Shown: piece by piece, positions 55,731 to 64,000 of the stretch
Layout: each line of letters starts with the position of its first letter
Position numbering within the stretch: position 1 is the first letter of the stretch
Assembly: GCF_030056705.1 (NCBI RefSeq)
Contig: NZ_JASHIC010000004.1
Span: forward strand, 62,001 to 126,000
DNA: 64,000 nt
Direction of reading: 5' to 3'
From: Flectobacillus longus
GTDB taxonomy: Bacteria; Bacteroidota; Bacteroidia; Cytophagales; Spirosomataceae
The notes under the pieces: model-generated
Database searches by the model: none
The model's input: the letters and a program-made list of their open reading frames with translations, nothing else
Told to the model about the DNA's origin: nothing
Position numbers and translations under genes: made by a program

Positions 55731-55886
55731 TTTAGCCTATTGCCTAGAACTTAAAGCGGGTAAAATTAAATTGCATTATTAAGCATTAGGCTGTAAGCCG
55801 TAGGCATTAGGCAAAAAGCTCGTATTATTTCACGAAAAGTATTTTTTAACTTTTAGCCTACTGCATAAAGCCTAGAGCTTAAAGCA
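55731..55886. repeat. AGCCTA/GCTTAAAGC repeat cluster
   Basis: Two direct copies of a TTAGCCTA...GCCTAGA.CTTAAAGC unit (55731-55757, 55851-55886) flank an inverted related stretch GCATTAGGCTGTAAGCC... (55781-55820). A single relative lies at 61395-61426 (TTTAGGCTGTAAGCCATAGGC). No coding sense; probably a local repeat family in non-coding DNA. Confidence 0.65.
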
Positions 55887-55920
55887 GTGAAACTATTTTA
55901 ATTTTGCCTTAGTACTTACA

Positions 55921-55957
55921 AAAAAAGACCGTTCGGGTGTGGAACGGTCTTTTTTAT
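55921..55957 (-). terminator. Terminator of fbp (bidirectional)
   Basis: A perfect 14-bp stem AAAAAAGACCGTTC (55921-55934)/GAACGGTCTTTTTT (55942-55955), 31 bases beyond the fbp stop and also downstream of aguB. Confidence 0.9.
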
Positions 55958-55987
55958 ATCATATTTTTCAGAAAATTATCATAGATT

Positions 55988-57040
55988 TTATACAATCGTC
56001 TCGTTGAGCTGACGACTTACAGACTCGTGGTAGGCAGCCAAACGACTGTCGAGGTCATCGACCAATTCGGAAGAGCCTACATAAATCGCAGAACGCTGGT
56101 GTATCTGCGTAGGTTCAACATCCAAAATTGGGCAAATACCATTGGTAGCCTTCCCTCCTGCTTGTTCGGTAATCATGGCTAGTGGATAGCATTCATACAA
56201 CAAACGAAGTTTACCATCTTGGGCTTTACGCGTAGGTGGATACAAATAAATCCCTCCTTTGAGCAAGTTACGATGAAAATCACCTACTAATGAGCCGATA
56301 TAACGAGCCATTGCACCAGAAGTTTTGCGCATATCCCCAATAAAAGATTTGATTGGTTCAGCAAACTCATCATAATAAGCGTCATTGATAGAGTAGATTT
56401 TTCCCGTTGTAGGCATTTCCATATCTGCATGAGAAAAGAAATACTCACCAAGCGAATTTTCGTAGGTAAAACAATTAACTCCTTTGCCAGTAGTATAAAC
56501 CATCACAGTCGACGAACCATATAAGATATAGCCCGCAGCCACTTGTTTACGACCACCTTGCATGAAGTCTTCGAGGGTAGCTGGAGTACCAATTGGACTT
56601 ACACGTCGGTAAATGGAAAAAATCGTTCCAATCGAAACGTTAACGTCGATATTTGACGAACCATCGAGAGGATCCATTGCTACCACGTACTTGGCGTTGT
56701 TGTTACCTGTTTGGATAATGTCGTCCTCCTCTTCAGAAAGAATACCACATACCTCACCACCATTTACTAATGCTCTTTTGAAACGAATGTTGGCAATTAC
56801 GTCTAGTTTTTGTTGGCTCTCACCTTGTACATTTTCTCGACCTAAAGCTCCTGTGATATCCGTCAAACCAGCTCGGTTGATTTCACGGCCAATAATTTTG
56901 GATGCAAGCGCAATATCACGCAATAATTGAGAAAGCTCTCCTTTGGCAAAAGCAAAAGCTTCTTGTTGACGCATAATAAAGCGGTCGAGGGTAGTACCAA
57001 CGGGTAGTGCAAGGGTTGATTCTGCTGTCATATTCTTCAC
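55988..57040 (-). CDS. fbp: Class I fructose-1,6-bisphosphatase
   Basis: A gluconeogenic phosphatase converting fructose 1,6-bisphosphate to fructose 6-phosphate. The 350-residue enzyme shows the class I metal site: [30 protein letters not shown], and the C-terminal [13 protein letters not shown]. An alternative start at residue 4 exists. It opens a run of minus-strand carbon genes (fbp, pckA, aceA, aceB) all needed for growth on acetate or fatty acids, each with its own spacer rather than one tight operon. Confidence 0.96.
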   Translation of the reverse strand: MKNMTAESTLALPVGTTLDRFIMRQQEAFAFAKGELSQLLRDIALASKIIGREINRAGLTDITGALGRENVQGESQQKLDVIANIRFKRALVNGGEVCGILSEEEDDIIQTGNNNAKYVVAMDPLDGSSNIDVNVSIGTIFSIYRRVSPIGTPATLEDFMQGGRKQVAAGYILYGSSTVMVYTTGKGVNCFTYENSLGEYFFSHADMEMPTTGKIYSINDAYYDEFAEPIKSFIGDMRKTSGAMARYIGSLVGDFHRNLLKGGIYLYPPTRKAQDGKLRLLYECYPLAMITEQAGGKATNGICPILDVEPTQIHQRSAIYVGSSELVDDLDSRLAAYHESVSRQLNETIV

Positions 57041-57869
57041 TTGGTTTTAAGAGTAACACGTGATTTTTAAGTACAGTGGTTATGGTCGCTTTTATCAAAC
57101 TTTTCACTGCGCCAACAGAATCAATCATAAGGTATATGAGCCAAGAGACATGAACTTATAAGTCTACCAATAGAAACATCAAGAATAAGAGTCTAGCTCT
57201 TATCTTGAATATATCCAATAATTGACTTTCTAACTCTATATTACTCTTTGTGCATCACATAAAAATTATACTTAAAAAAAACAAAATCTTCAGCAAGTAC
57301 TTTTACCAGTTTTACTACTTTAGATTTCTTTTTTAAAAGCACCATATTATTTATGATTCCATCGAGCAAACAGTTTTACGCTAGACGAAGCTCACCAAAT
57401 ACCCATAAGATATATTAGATTGTTTTGGTAGCTATTCGACTATTGACTTATGACAAATAAACCATGATTTGAAAGTGACTTACCAGCTAATCATTGCTCC
57501 AAATCATGTAGTTTATGTGTCAACAACCAATAACCGAACAAGTTATTAAATGCAAACCTATTGAACAGAAATCATATAACTTTCCTATTCCGTCCTGCTT
57601 GGGGTAATATTTTTTTATTGATTCTCTATTTTTTCAGAAAATCAACATCCAAACTTCCCCAAAACCAACACGAGATTAGGATTGTCCGATAGGCTAACAC
57701 TTATTAAAAGTACAGCATAAAAGAAATCTAATCTCGTGGGTAGGCATTATCCTAAAATATTGCAATGAATAGGTACTATAATACTAAATCTTACAGAATT
57801 GCATTGCACTTTACCATGAAAATCTAGCTTTTACCTATATTAAAAAAATCCTAATTTATTGAACTATGA
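57041..57869. other. Long spacer between fbp and pckA
   Basis: An 829-bp AT-rich region. An 11-bp inverted repeat CACGAGATTAG (57669-57679)/CTAATCTCGTG (57728-57738) with a 48-base loop is the only structured element I find. No convincing ORF. Confidence 0.5.
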
Positions 57870-59447
57870 CTAACCAACATATTTTTTGTAATTCTCTTCA
57901 AACAAGCCTTCCAAATATTTAGCCTTTTCGGTGTAGGCCTCTGGACTTTCCCAAGTATTGATTGGGTTCAGAATTTCGGTAGGTACATTTGGGCATTCCG
58001 TTGGCATTTCAATGCCAAAAATCGGATGTTTTTCGAAAACAGTTACAGCAAATTTTCCTTCCAACGCAGCATGAATCATGGCACGAGTGTATTTCAACTT
58101 CATGCGTGAGCCAATACCATAAGGTCCTCCAGTCCAGCCAGTGTTAATCAACCACACATTTACTTCGCCATTATTAATCTTTTTACCTAACAAATCAGCA
58201 TATTTTAAAGGATGTAAAGGTAAAAATGCCGCTCCAAAACACGCCGAAAACGTGGCTTGTGGTTCTTTTACTCCCATTTCGGTACCTGCTAGTTTAGATG
58301 TGTAACCCGATACAAAATAGAACATTGCTTGCTCTTTGTTCAACTTCGCAATTGGAGGCAATACCCCAAAAGCATCTGCTGTCAAGAAAAAGATATTTTT
58401 AGGCGAACTTCCTATCGATGGCTCTGCAACGTTAGGAATATAATTAATAGGATAAGCTGTACGAGTATTTTCGGTTACACTCTGATTGGTATAATCTACG
58501 GTTGTTGTTCCCTCTACAAATCGAGTATTTTCGAGAATAGCACCATAACGAATAGCGCCAAATATTTCTGGCTCTTGCTCAGCACTTAAATTGATTACTT
58601 TGGCATAACATCCTCCTTCAAAATTGAATACATCCTCGTCTGACCAACCGTGTTCGTCATCACCAATGAGCTTACGATCAGGGTCGGCAGAGAGTGTTGT
58701 TTTGCCTGTTCCTGATAAACCGAAAAATAATGCTGTATCACCCTCAGCACCTATATTAGCCGAACAGTGCATCGACAATACTTGTTTTTCTTGTGGTAAA
58801 ATATAGTTCAGAACAGTGAAAATGCCTTTTTTCATTTCACCTGCATAGCCAGTACCACCAATCAAAATAATCTTACGGGTAAAATCAATAATAGTAAAAT
58901 TGCCTTGACGGGTACCATCCACAGCAGGGTCAGCTTCAAATTCTGGAACATTCAAAATTACCCATTCTGGTTCGAATGTATCGAGCTCCTCTTCTTCTGG
59001 ACGAAGAAATAGATGATTACAAAACAAGTTATGCCATGCCAAAGTATTTATCACCAATATATTCAAACGATGCGTTGGCGACGCACACGCATACGCATAA
59101 CGAGCATACAATTTTTTGTTTGCCACAAATGCAATCATTTTTTGATACAAAGCCTCAAACTTATCTGAATCAAAAGTTTGATTGATATCACCCCACCAAA
59201 CAGTATTAGCGGTTTTGTCATCATATACACAAAACTTATCTTTGGGCGAGCGACCTGTAAAGTTCCCAGTATCACACATAAAAGCCCCTGTATCAGTCAA
59301 TACGCCTTCTTGATTCTTTAATGCTTCTTGAATCAAAGTCGATACACGCAAATTAAGGTGGATATCACCATGTAATTTGAATACTGGATGATTAACGATT
59401 GGTTTGGCAGTTTTACTAAGGTCTACCGCTAGCATATCATGTTTCAT
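57870..59447 (-). CDS. pckA: Phosphoenolpyruvate carboxykinase (ATP)
   Basis: Converts oxaloacetate to phosphoenolpyruvate with ATP, the committing step from the TCA cycle to gluconeogenesis. From the ATG at 59445-59447 (MKHDMLAVDLSKTAKPI) it has 525 residues, as usual for the ATP type; a longer start at 59489 would add 14 residues. Kinase P-loop GLSGTGKTTLSADP, the NFTGRSPKDKF oxaloacetate/metal region, GDDEHGWSDEDVFNFEGG and the C-terminal TGWTGGPYG are present. Confidence 0.96.
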   Translation of the reverse strand: MKHDMLAVDLSKTAKPIVNHPVFKLHGDIHLNLRVSTLIQEALKNQEGVLTDTGAFMCDTGNFTGRSPKDKFCVYDDKTANTVWWGDINQTFDSDKFEALYQKMIAFVANKKLYARYAYACASPTHRLNILVINTLAWHNLFCNHLFLRPEEEELDTFEPEWVILNVPEFEADPAVDGTRQGNFTIIDFTRKIILIGGTGYAGEMKKGIFTVLNYILPQEKQVLSMHCSANIGAEGDTALFFGLSGTGKTTLSADPDRKLIGDDEHGWSDEDVFNFEGGCYAKVINLSAEQEPEIFGAIRYGAILENTRFVEGTTTVDYTNQSVTENTRTAYPINYIPNVAEPSIGSSPKNIFFLTADAFGVLPPIAKLNKEQAMFYFVSGYTSKLAGTEMGVKEPQATFSACFGAAFLPLHPLKYADLLGKKINNGEVNVWLINTGWTGGPYGIGSRMKLKYTRAMIHAALEGKFAVTVFEKHPIFGIEMPTECPNVPTEILNPINTWESPEAYTEKAKYLEGLFEENYKKYVG

Positions 59448-59827
59448 AACGATTGTATTGATTTGAATGAATGGCTGTTTTTTAGGCAACCGTTTTATTT
59501 GGTGAATATGTTTTTGATGTTAGCAAGAAAATAGGCTATAACTTGGGCTGAAAATTGGCAAACAGCCAATTGGGCAAAGTAGTCTTTTTACTTTCCCTTT
59601 TCCTTAATGAAACTATCATGATTATTGCACTTTTGCACTGATGAATATTGGTCAAAATACTGATTTTGAGAAGAAAAGCCTGCCTGACACACGAGACAGA
59701 CTTTATCCAAACCAAACTATTCACCTAAACATTTAGTGAGTGTGTGAATGGTGATTGAGTGATTGTATTTTTCTGTAAAGGCGCAAATAATTATACCTCC
59801 ACTCAATCACTCATTCACTAAATATTT
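59448..59827. other. Spacer between pckA and aceA
   Basis: This 380-bp spacer holds the pckA leader side and, at its aceA end, the inverted repeat 59731-59823. A 62-residue open frame (59536-59724, minus) has a biased, non-protein-like composition and is not called. Confidence 0.5.
59731..59823. repeat. Inverted low-complexity repeat after aceA
   Basis: ATTTAGTGAGTGTGTGAATG (from 59731) pairs imperfectly with CACTCAATCACTCATTCACT (59800-59819 onward) around a centre that includes CTGTAAAGGCGCAAATAATT, similar to the tail of the hairpin repeat at 6823. It may serve as a terminator of aceA. Confidence 0.6.
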
Positions 59828-61117
59828 CTAATGAAACTGCTCCTCTTCTGTTGAGCCTTTCAAGGCGCCAGTAGATGCCAAGCCTCCTGTAACAGTATTT
59901 TGAATTGCGTCAAAATAGCCTGTTCCTACAAATGCTTGGTGTTTTACTGCCTTGAAGCCTTTAGATTGTAAAGCAAATTCACGTTGTTGCAATTCTGAGA
60001 AACCAGCCATACCACGTTGTACATACGCACTTGATAACTCGAACATAGCGGTATTTAAAGCATGGAAACCTGCCAAAGTGATAAACTGGAATTTATAGCC
60101 CATATCAGCTAATTCTTCACGGAATGTTTCCATCTTTTTCTCATCCATAAATTTCGCCCAGTTGAACGATGGTGAGCAGTTGTAAGCCAACATTTTGCCT
60201 GGATATTTGGCATGAATACCTTGTGCAAACTCACGAGCCATTCCTAAATCTGGATTACCTGTTTCCATCCAAATCAAGTCTGAATATGGCGCATAGCTTA
60301 AGCCACGGTCGATACCTTGTTCAAGCCCATTTTTCACATAGAAGAAACCTTCCGAAGTTCTTCCTTTATCGGCCTGGATAAATTTCAAATCTCTTTCATC
60401 TACATCAGCCGTAATCAAATTGGCTGCCTCTGCATCGGTACGAGCAATTACTAAGGTTGGTACGCCCATTACATCTGCTGCCAAACGTGCCGCAACTAAT
60501 TTATTGATAGCCTCTTGTGTTGGCACTAATACTTTTCCTCCTAAGTGACCGCATTTTTTAGCAGAAGATAACTGGTCTTCGAAGTGTACGCCAGATGCTC
60601 CTGCTTCAATCATCCATTTCATCAACTCGAAGGCATTCAAATTACCGCCAAAACCTGCTTCTGCATCGGCTACAATAGGTACCATCCAATGTACATCGCC
60701 ATCACCATTTACATTCTGGATTTGGTCGGCACGTAACAAAGCGTTATTGATTCTTCTCACCACCGCAGGAACACTATCGGCAGGGTACAAACTTTGGTCA
60801 GGGTACATATTGCCCGACAAGTTCGCATCCGCAGCTACTTGCCAACCAGACAAATAGATAGCTTTCATACCTGCTTGTACTTCTTGTACGGCTTGGTTAC
60901 CTGTCAATGCTCCCAATCCAGCTACCCAATGATCATTTTTCAACAAGTTCCAAAGGCGCTCTGCACCCATACGTGCAATACTGTAATCAAGTTTGTATGA
61001 ACCCGCCAAACGAGCCACTTCTTCAGCACTATAAGGCCTTTCGATTCCTTCCCAACGAGGGTTTGTAGTCCAATCAGTTACCAACTGTTGGATTCTTTCT
61101 TCTTGTGAAATTTTCAT
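59828..61117 (-). CDS. aceA: Isocitrate lyase
   Basis: First glyoxylate-shunt enzyme, splitting isocitrate into glyoxylate and succinate. The 429-residue product has the class signature KKCGH (K187-K188-C189-G190-H191; Cys189 is the catalytic base), DAEAGFGG, the metal-binding VHFEDQ segment and a conserved YNCSPSFNW. Size and start ([16 protein letters not shown]) are standard. A -7 box TAATTTTG on the minus strand (61242-61235) lies 118 bases upstream. It pairs functionally with aceB 0.5 kb away. Confidence 0.97.
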   Translation of the reverse strand: MKISQEERIQQLVTDWTTNPRWEGIERPYSAEEVARLAGSYKLDYSIARMGAERLWNLLKNDHWVAGLGALTGNQAVQEVQAGMKAIYLSGWQVAADANLSGNMYPDQSLYPADSVPAVVRRINNALLRADQIQNVNGDGDVHWMVPIVADAEAGFGGNLNAFELMKWMIEAGASGVHFEDQLSSAKKCGHLGGKVLVPTQEAINKLVAARLAADVMGVPTLVIARTDAEAANLITADVDERDLKFIQADKGRTSEGFFYVKNGLEQGIDRGLSYAPYSDLIWMETGNPDLGMAREFAQGIHAKYPGKMLAYNCSPSFNWAKFMDEKKMETFREELADMGYKFQFITLAGFHALNTAMFELSSAYVQRGMAGFSELQQREFALQSKGFKAVKHQAFVGTGYFDAIQNTVTGGLASTGALKGSTEEEQFH

Positions 61118-61615
61118 GATTTCAATTAGTTTTTTGTTTTGTTATAAGAAAAGCATACGCATAGCAGAACCAGACTATTGATGAGTTGTGAATGATGAGT
61201 GATGAGTGTGAATTATTAGAAGTAAATTTTGAATCAAAATTACAAACAACTGATTAACAAACCATTAATCTCAAAACTCAGCATTCAAAACTCATACCTC
61301 ATCAAAGTACTATCGTTCTAGAAGTATAGCTAAATAAGCTCATTGGGGTGTCTCAAGGCCAACACCCCTCTGAACAGTTATTGGTTATTAATATGCTTTA
61401 GGCTGTAAGCCATAGGCAGAAAAGCTTCAATTATTTTATGAGAAATATCTTTAAATGCATTATAAACAGTTTTAAACTGTTAAAAAAGTGAGTCCAAGAC
61501 TAAGTCTTGAACTAGAGAAGCTAATTTTGCCAAATAATCAAAATATCGACTCTACACTATTCGATAAATCATTGGCAATGAAAATTTTACCCTCACAACT
61601 CATCACTCAAAACTC
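61118..61615. other. Repeat-rich spacer between aceA and aceB
   Basis: This 498-bp spacer holds the TGATGAGT/ACTCATCA repeats (61179-61213, 61270-61305, 61592-61615), one AGGCTGTAAGCC unit (61395-61426), and a minus-strand -7 box for aceA (61235-61242). No ORF. Confidence 0.6.
61179..61305. repeat. TGATGAGT inverted low-complexity repeat
   Basis: TGATGAGTTGTGAATGATGA (61179-61198) and related units face CTCAAAACTCAGCATTC and CTCATACCTCATCAA (61270-61305), making an imperfect long hairpin that spans the probable aceA promoter box. Confidence 0.6.
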
Positions 61616-63241
61616 CTAACTCTGAAGCGCTTCCTCCTGACTAAGAAGTACTTCATAGGCATCGGTTGTTAGGAAATAGTCGAATCCTTCTTGCGTTACG
61701 AGTTTATCAAACAATTGAATAGCTTCTACAAATTTGCCAGCATCGTATTTTTCAATTCCTACTAAATGCTTGATTCTCTGTATTTCATCGCTAAGTAAGT
61801 ACTTATAGTAGTCAGTATCTATCAATTGTCCTTGGTCGGTTTTGGCACCATGATGAAGCCATTGCCATATCTGAGCTCTGGAGATTTCGGCTGTAGCGGC
61901 ATCCTCCATGAGGTTATGAATTGCAGCCGCACCCACTCCTCTCAACCAAGATTCAATGTACAGAATACCTACTTGGATATTCATTCTGATACCTGCTTCG
62001 GTAATGGCTGTATTAGGTATGGTAAAATTAATAAGCTCTGCACCAGTAATGGCTTCATTTTCAAGCATTACCTGTTTTTGATTAGGATTTTCTCCCAAAG
62101 CTTTATTAAATGGTACTAATGCCACCGCTACCAAATCGGGGTGAGCTACCCAAGTACCGTCAAAACCAGTACTCGATTCGAGTTCCTTATCGGCGTTTAC
62201 ACGCTCAAAAGCCATTTTATTGATAGCTTCGTCCTTACGGTTAGGTATAAACGCAGACATCCCTCCTATGGCATGAGCCTTGCGCTTGTGACAAGTTTGC
62301 ACTAATAATTTTGCATAAGCACGCATAAATGGTACAGCCATAGTTACCTGCGCTCGATCGGGAAGAATACGCTCTGAAAATTGATGGAATTTTTTGATAC
62401 AACTAAAAATATAATCCCAACGACCCGCATTGAGCGCTGCAATATGATTTCGGAGTTCATACAGAATCTCGTCCATCTCAAAAGCAGCCATAATCGTTTC
62501 AATCAGTACTGTCACTTTGATTGTGCCTTGCGGAACTTCTAAGGTATCTTGTGCCGCTATAAATATATCATTCCATAGACGAGCTTCAAGATGGCTTTCC
62601 ATTTTGGGTAAATAGAAATACGGACCGCTTCCACGTTTGATCAATTCCCAGGCATTATGAAAAAAATACAAACCAAAGTCAAAAATCGAAGCTGAAGCTG
62701 GCTCTCCATCGATTAGCACGTGTTTTTCTTCCATGTGCCAACCACGAGGACGCACTTTCAAAACCGCTACGTTGGGATTTAGCGCATAAAATTTACCATT
62801 ATCGGCCGTAAAATCTATTTGTTTACGAATAGCATCACGCAAATTAATTTGCCCTTCAATCACATTATTCCAAGAAGGTGTATTGGCATCCTCAAAATCA
62901 GCCATGAAGACTTTTGCTCCAGAATTGAGCGCATTGATTACCATACGGCGATCTACGGGTCCCGTGATTTCGACACGACGGTCTTGTAAGTCTTGCGGAA
63001 TTGGGGCAACACTCCATTCAGCCTGACGAATCTCGGCAGTTTCTGGCAAAAAATCTGGCAAAATACCTTGATTGATTTGTTCTTGACGTAGAACACGACT
63101 ATTGAGCAAAGTCAAACGCTGGCGATTGAACATCCTTTGCAAATCACGCACAAAGGTCAATGCCTCTTTGGTCAGAATGGTCTCAAACTGCGGTGATACT
63201 TCTCCCAATATCTCCACTCCTTGAATTGAATGCTGATTCAT
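61616..63241 (-). CDS. aceB: Malate synthase A
   Basis: Second glyoxylate-shunt enzyme, condensing glyoxylate with acetyl-CoA to malate. The 541-residue product matches the A-type TIM-barrel enzyme: VEITGPVDRRMVINALNSGAKVFMADFEDANTPSW, in which the ADFEDA region binds Mg2+, and later GMSAFIPNR and GIRMNIQVGILYIESWLRG. The start MNQHSIQGVEILGEVSPQ fits. A minus-strand promoter TTG-N20-TAACTTTG at 63503-63533 would give a leader of about 255 bases, and regulator-like palindromes overlap it. Confidence 0.97.
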   Translation of the reverse strand: MNQHSIQGVEILGEVSPQFETILTKEALTFVRDLQRMFNRQRLTLLNSRVLRQEQINQGILPDFLPETAEIRQAEWSVAPIPQDLQDRRVEITGPVDRRMVINALNSGAKVFMADFEDANTPSWNNVIEGQINLRDAIRKQIDFTADNGKFYALNPNVAVLKVRPRGWHMEEKHVLIDGEPASASIFDFGLYFFHNAWELIKRGSGPYFYLPKMESHLEARLWNDIFIAAQDTLEVPQGTIKVTVLIETIMAAFEMDEILYELRNHIAALNAGRWDYIFSCIKKFHQFSERILPDRAQVTMAVPFMRAYAKLLVQTCHKRKAHAIGGMSAFIPNRKDEAINKMAFERVNADKELESSTGFDGTWVAHPDLVAVALVPFNKALGENPNQKQVMLENEAITGAELINFTIPNTAITEAGIRMNIQVGILYIESWLRGVGAAAIHNLMEDAATAEISRAQIWQWLHHGAKTDQGQLIDTDYYKYLLSDEIQRIKHLVGIEKYDAGKFVEAIQLFDKLVTQEGFDYFLTTDAYEVLLSQEEALQS

Positions 63242-63611
63242 GTCTTACTGGTGGTTTTGTTTTGTTATTTTCACAGCTACAAACGTTGGATTGTCTTTTC
63301 AATTAGGTAAAATAACAATACTCCGCTTTAGGCTTATCTTTTGGTTTTTTCTGGGTCTTAATGTTCAACTATCTGATGCGTTGGTTTTGCTTATTCAAGC
63401 CACATCTATCACATAAAGACAATATTTATTTTTTGTGAAAATTCGCTAAAGCTTTTATTTATATCTGATAAAAAAGAAATAACTTATTGCTGAACTTCGA
63501 AACAAAGTTAAAAATGCGAAATTTAAAAAACAAGCGAAATTTCGCTAAATTTTAATATTTCGTTATTTTCTTTAAAATTTTATATGTAATTTTGAAAAAA
63601 CAATAAACGAT
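63242..63611. promoter_or_regulatory. Divergent aceB/regulator control region
   Basis: The 370-bp region holds a minus-strand promoter for aceB (TTG 63533-63531, TAACTTTG 63510-63503; spacer 20) and a plus-strand -7 box TAATTTTG (63587-63594) 18 bases before the regulator. Between them is a 14-bp perfect palindrome AGCGAAATTTCGCT (63533-63546) touching the aceB -33 element. A half-site GCGAAATTT (63516-63524) lies between the aceB -33 and -7 boxes, and TTCGCTAAA occurs twice (63442-63450, 63541-63549). Confidence 0.65.
63533..63546. promoter_or_regulatory. Candidate operator AGCGAAATTTCGCT
   Basis: A perfect 14-bp palindrome between the divergent aceB and regulator promoters. An XRE dimer bound here would cover the aceB -33 box and sit about 55-68 bases upstream of the regulator start, fitting repression of aceB and autoregulation. 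Confidence 0.6.
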
Positions 63612-64000
63612 ATGAGTGCAAATAGTGATAAAGTAAAAATAATCTTTGGCTTGAAAATCAGGCAGTTACGACTAGACAAAAAGCTCTCTTTGAGTGAAGT
63701 TGCAGAAAAATCTGGGTTATCTATCTCCTACTTGAACGAGATAGAAAAAGGGAAAAAATATCCGAAAACCGAAAAAATCATGGCTTTATCTGACGCTTTA
63801 GATATAGATTATGATTCGTTGGTATCCCTAAAATTGAGCAAACAGCTTGAACCAATCGCCGAGTTACTTAATTCGAATATCTTAACAGAACTCCCTTTAG
63901 AGATTTTTGGAGTCGAACCAGCCGACTTTATCGAACTAATGTCTGAGGCTCCTGCAAAAATTTCAGCCTTTATTAGTACGATTATCGAAATCAGCCGCAA
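63612..64000 (+). CDS. XRE-family regulator (RamB-like), 5' part
   Basis: The plus frame runs open from ATG 63612 to the window edge, about 129 residues. The HTH_XRE domain (about 12-67) reads KIRQLRLDKKLSLSEVAEKSG and ISYLNEIEKGKKYPKTEKI. The rest (LKLSKQLEPIAELLNSN, VEPADFIELMSEAP) resembles the region after the HTH in short-chain fatty-acyl regulators with a C-terminal ImmA/IrrE-like domain (RamB/DUF2083), which in Actinobacteria control aceA and aceB. Divergent position beside malate synthase supports the same role here; the C-terminal part is outside the window. Confidence 0.85.
   Translation, partial: MSANSDKVKIIFGLKIRQLRLDKKLSLSEVAEKSGLSISYLNEIEKGKKYPKTEKIMALSDALDIDYDSLVSLKLSKQLEPIAELLNSNILTELPLEIFGVEPADFIELMSEAPAKISAFISTIIEISR

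Noticed and set aside
59536..59724. 62-residue minus-strand frame between aceA and pckA
   Set aside because: No family pattern, and position inside a control spacer.

Overview
The window looks like chromosomal DNA of a Bacteroidota bacterium, most likely of the Cytophagales (Spirosomataceae/Cytophagaceae type); the genus is not determinable from the sequence alone. Reasons: AT-rich DNA, promoter boxes of the Bacteroidota form TAnnTTTG (some with an upstream TTG), many Sec-exported proteins, a PF14905-like outer-membrane barrel protein, reg_prop/Y_Y_Y hybrid kinases, class I FBPase with ATP-type PEP carboxykinase, and an XRE regulator divergent from malate synthase. There are about 46 protein genes, one tRNA-Thr, no rRNA and no CRISPR array.

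Layout. 1-7.4 kb: 5' part of a VWA-domain gene, then thrA and thrB separated by an inserted AAA ATPase plus TOPRIM/DUF4276-like pair that resembles a defence cassette. 7.5-15.7 kb: GH20 hexosaminidase, two hybrid histidine kinases and, between them, tRNA-Thr(UGU) preceded by a 46-bp palindrome overlapping its promoter. 15.7-24.5 kb: a long AT-rich spacer, an exported VOC-like protein, a small lipoprotein, nadE, coaX, an outer-membrane barrel protein and a 58-residue small ORF. 24.9-32.4 kb: pgeF-like gene, polysaccharide deacetylase, M28 peptidase, an RAYT (REP-associated tyrosine transposase) flanked by inverted REP hairpins with a decayed 149-bp tandem copy of one end, then polA. 32.6-34.3 kb: a second ATPase gene paired with a small PD-(D/E)XK-like nuclease. 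34.3-42.3 kb: pepT, gltA, an RlpA-like protein, an S9 peptidase and an Rpn-type nuclease. 42.5-50.9 kb: GH65, kynU, a membrane protein, NlpC/P60, GH30, a P1 peptidase and an orphan HigA-N-like mini-protein. 51-55.7 kb: glycyl-tRNA synthetase, a secreted protein, GT9 and aguB. 55.9-64 kb: fbp, pckA, aceA, aceB and a divergent XRE regulator.

The last block is a functional module: glyoxylate shunt (aceA, aceB), the gluconeogenic entry step (pckA) and FBPase (fbp), beside a probable short-chain fatty acyl/RamB-type regulator with palindromic sites in the shared promoter region; citrate synthase lies about 20 kb away. A second theme is polymer and peptide scavenging: GH20, GH30, GH65, polysaccharide deacetylase and S9, M28, P1 and M20 peptidases, mostly with signal peptides.

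The most interesting accessory items are the two ATPase-nuclease pairs, the RAYT/REP module, and several dispersed intergenic repeat families. One of these contains a perfect 44-bp palindrome and occurs near 6.9 kb and 42.4 kb in opposite orientation. All family assignments come from reading motifs; no database search was run.
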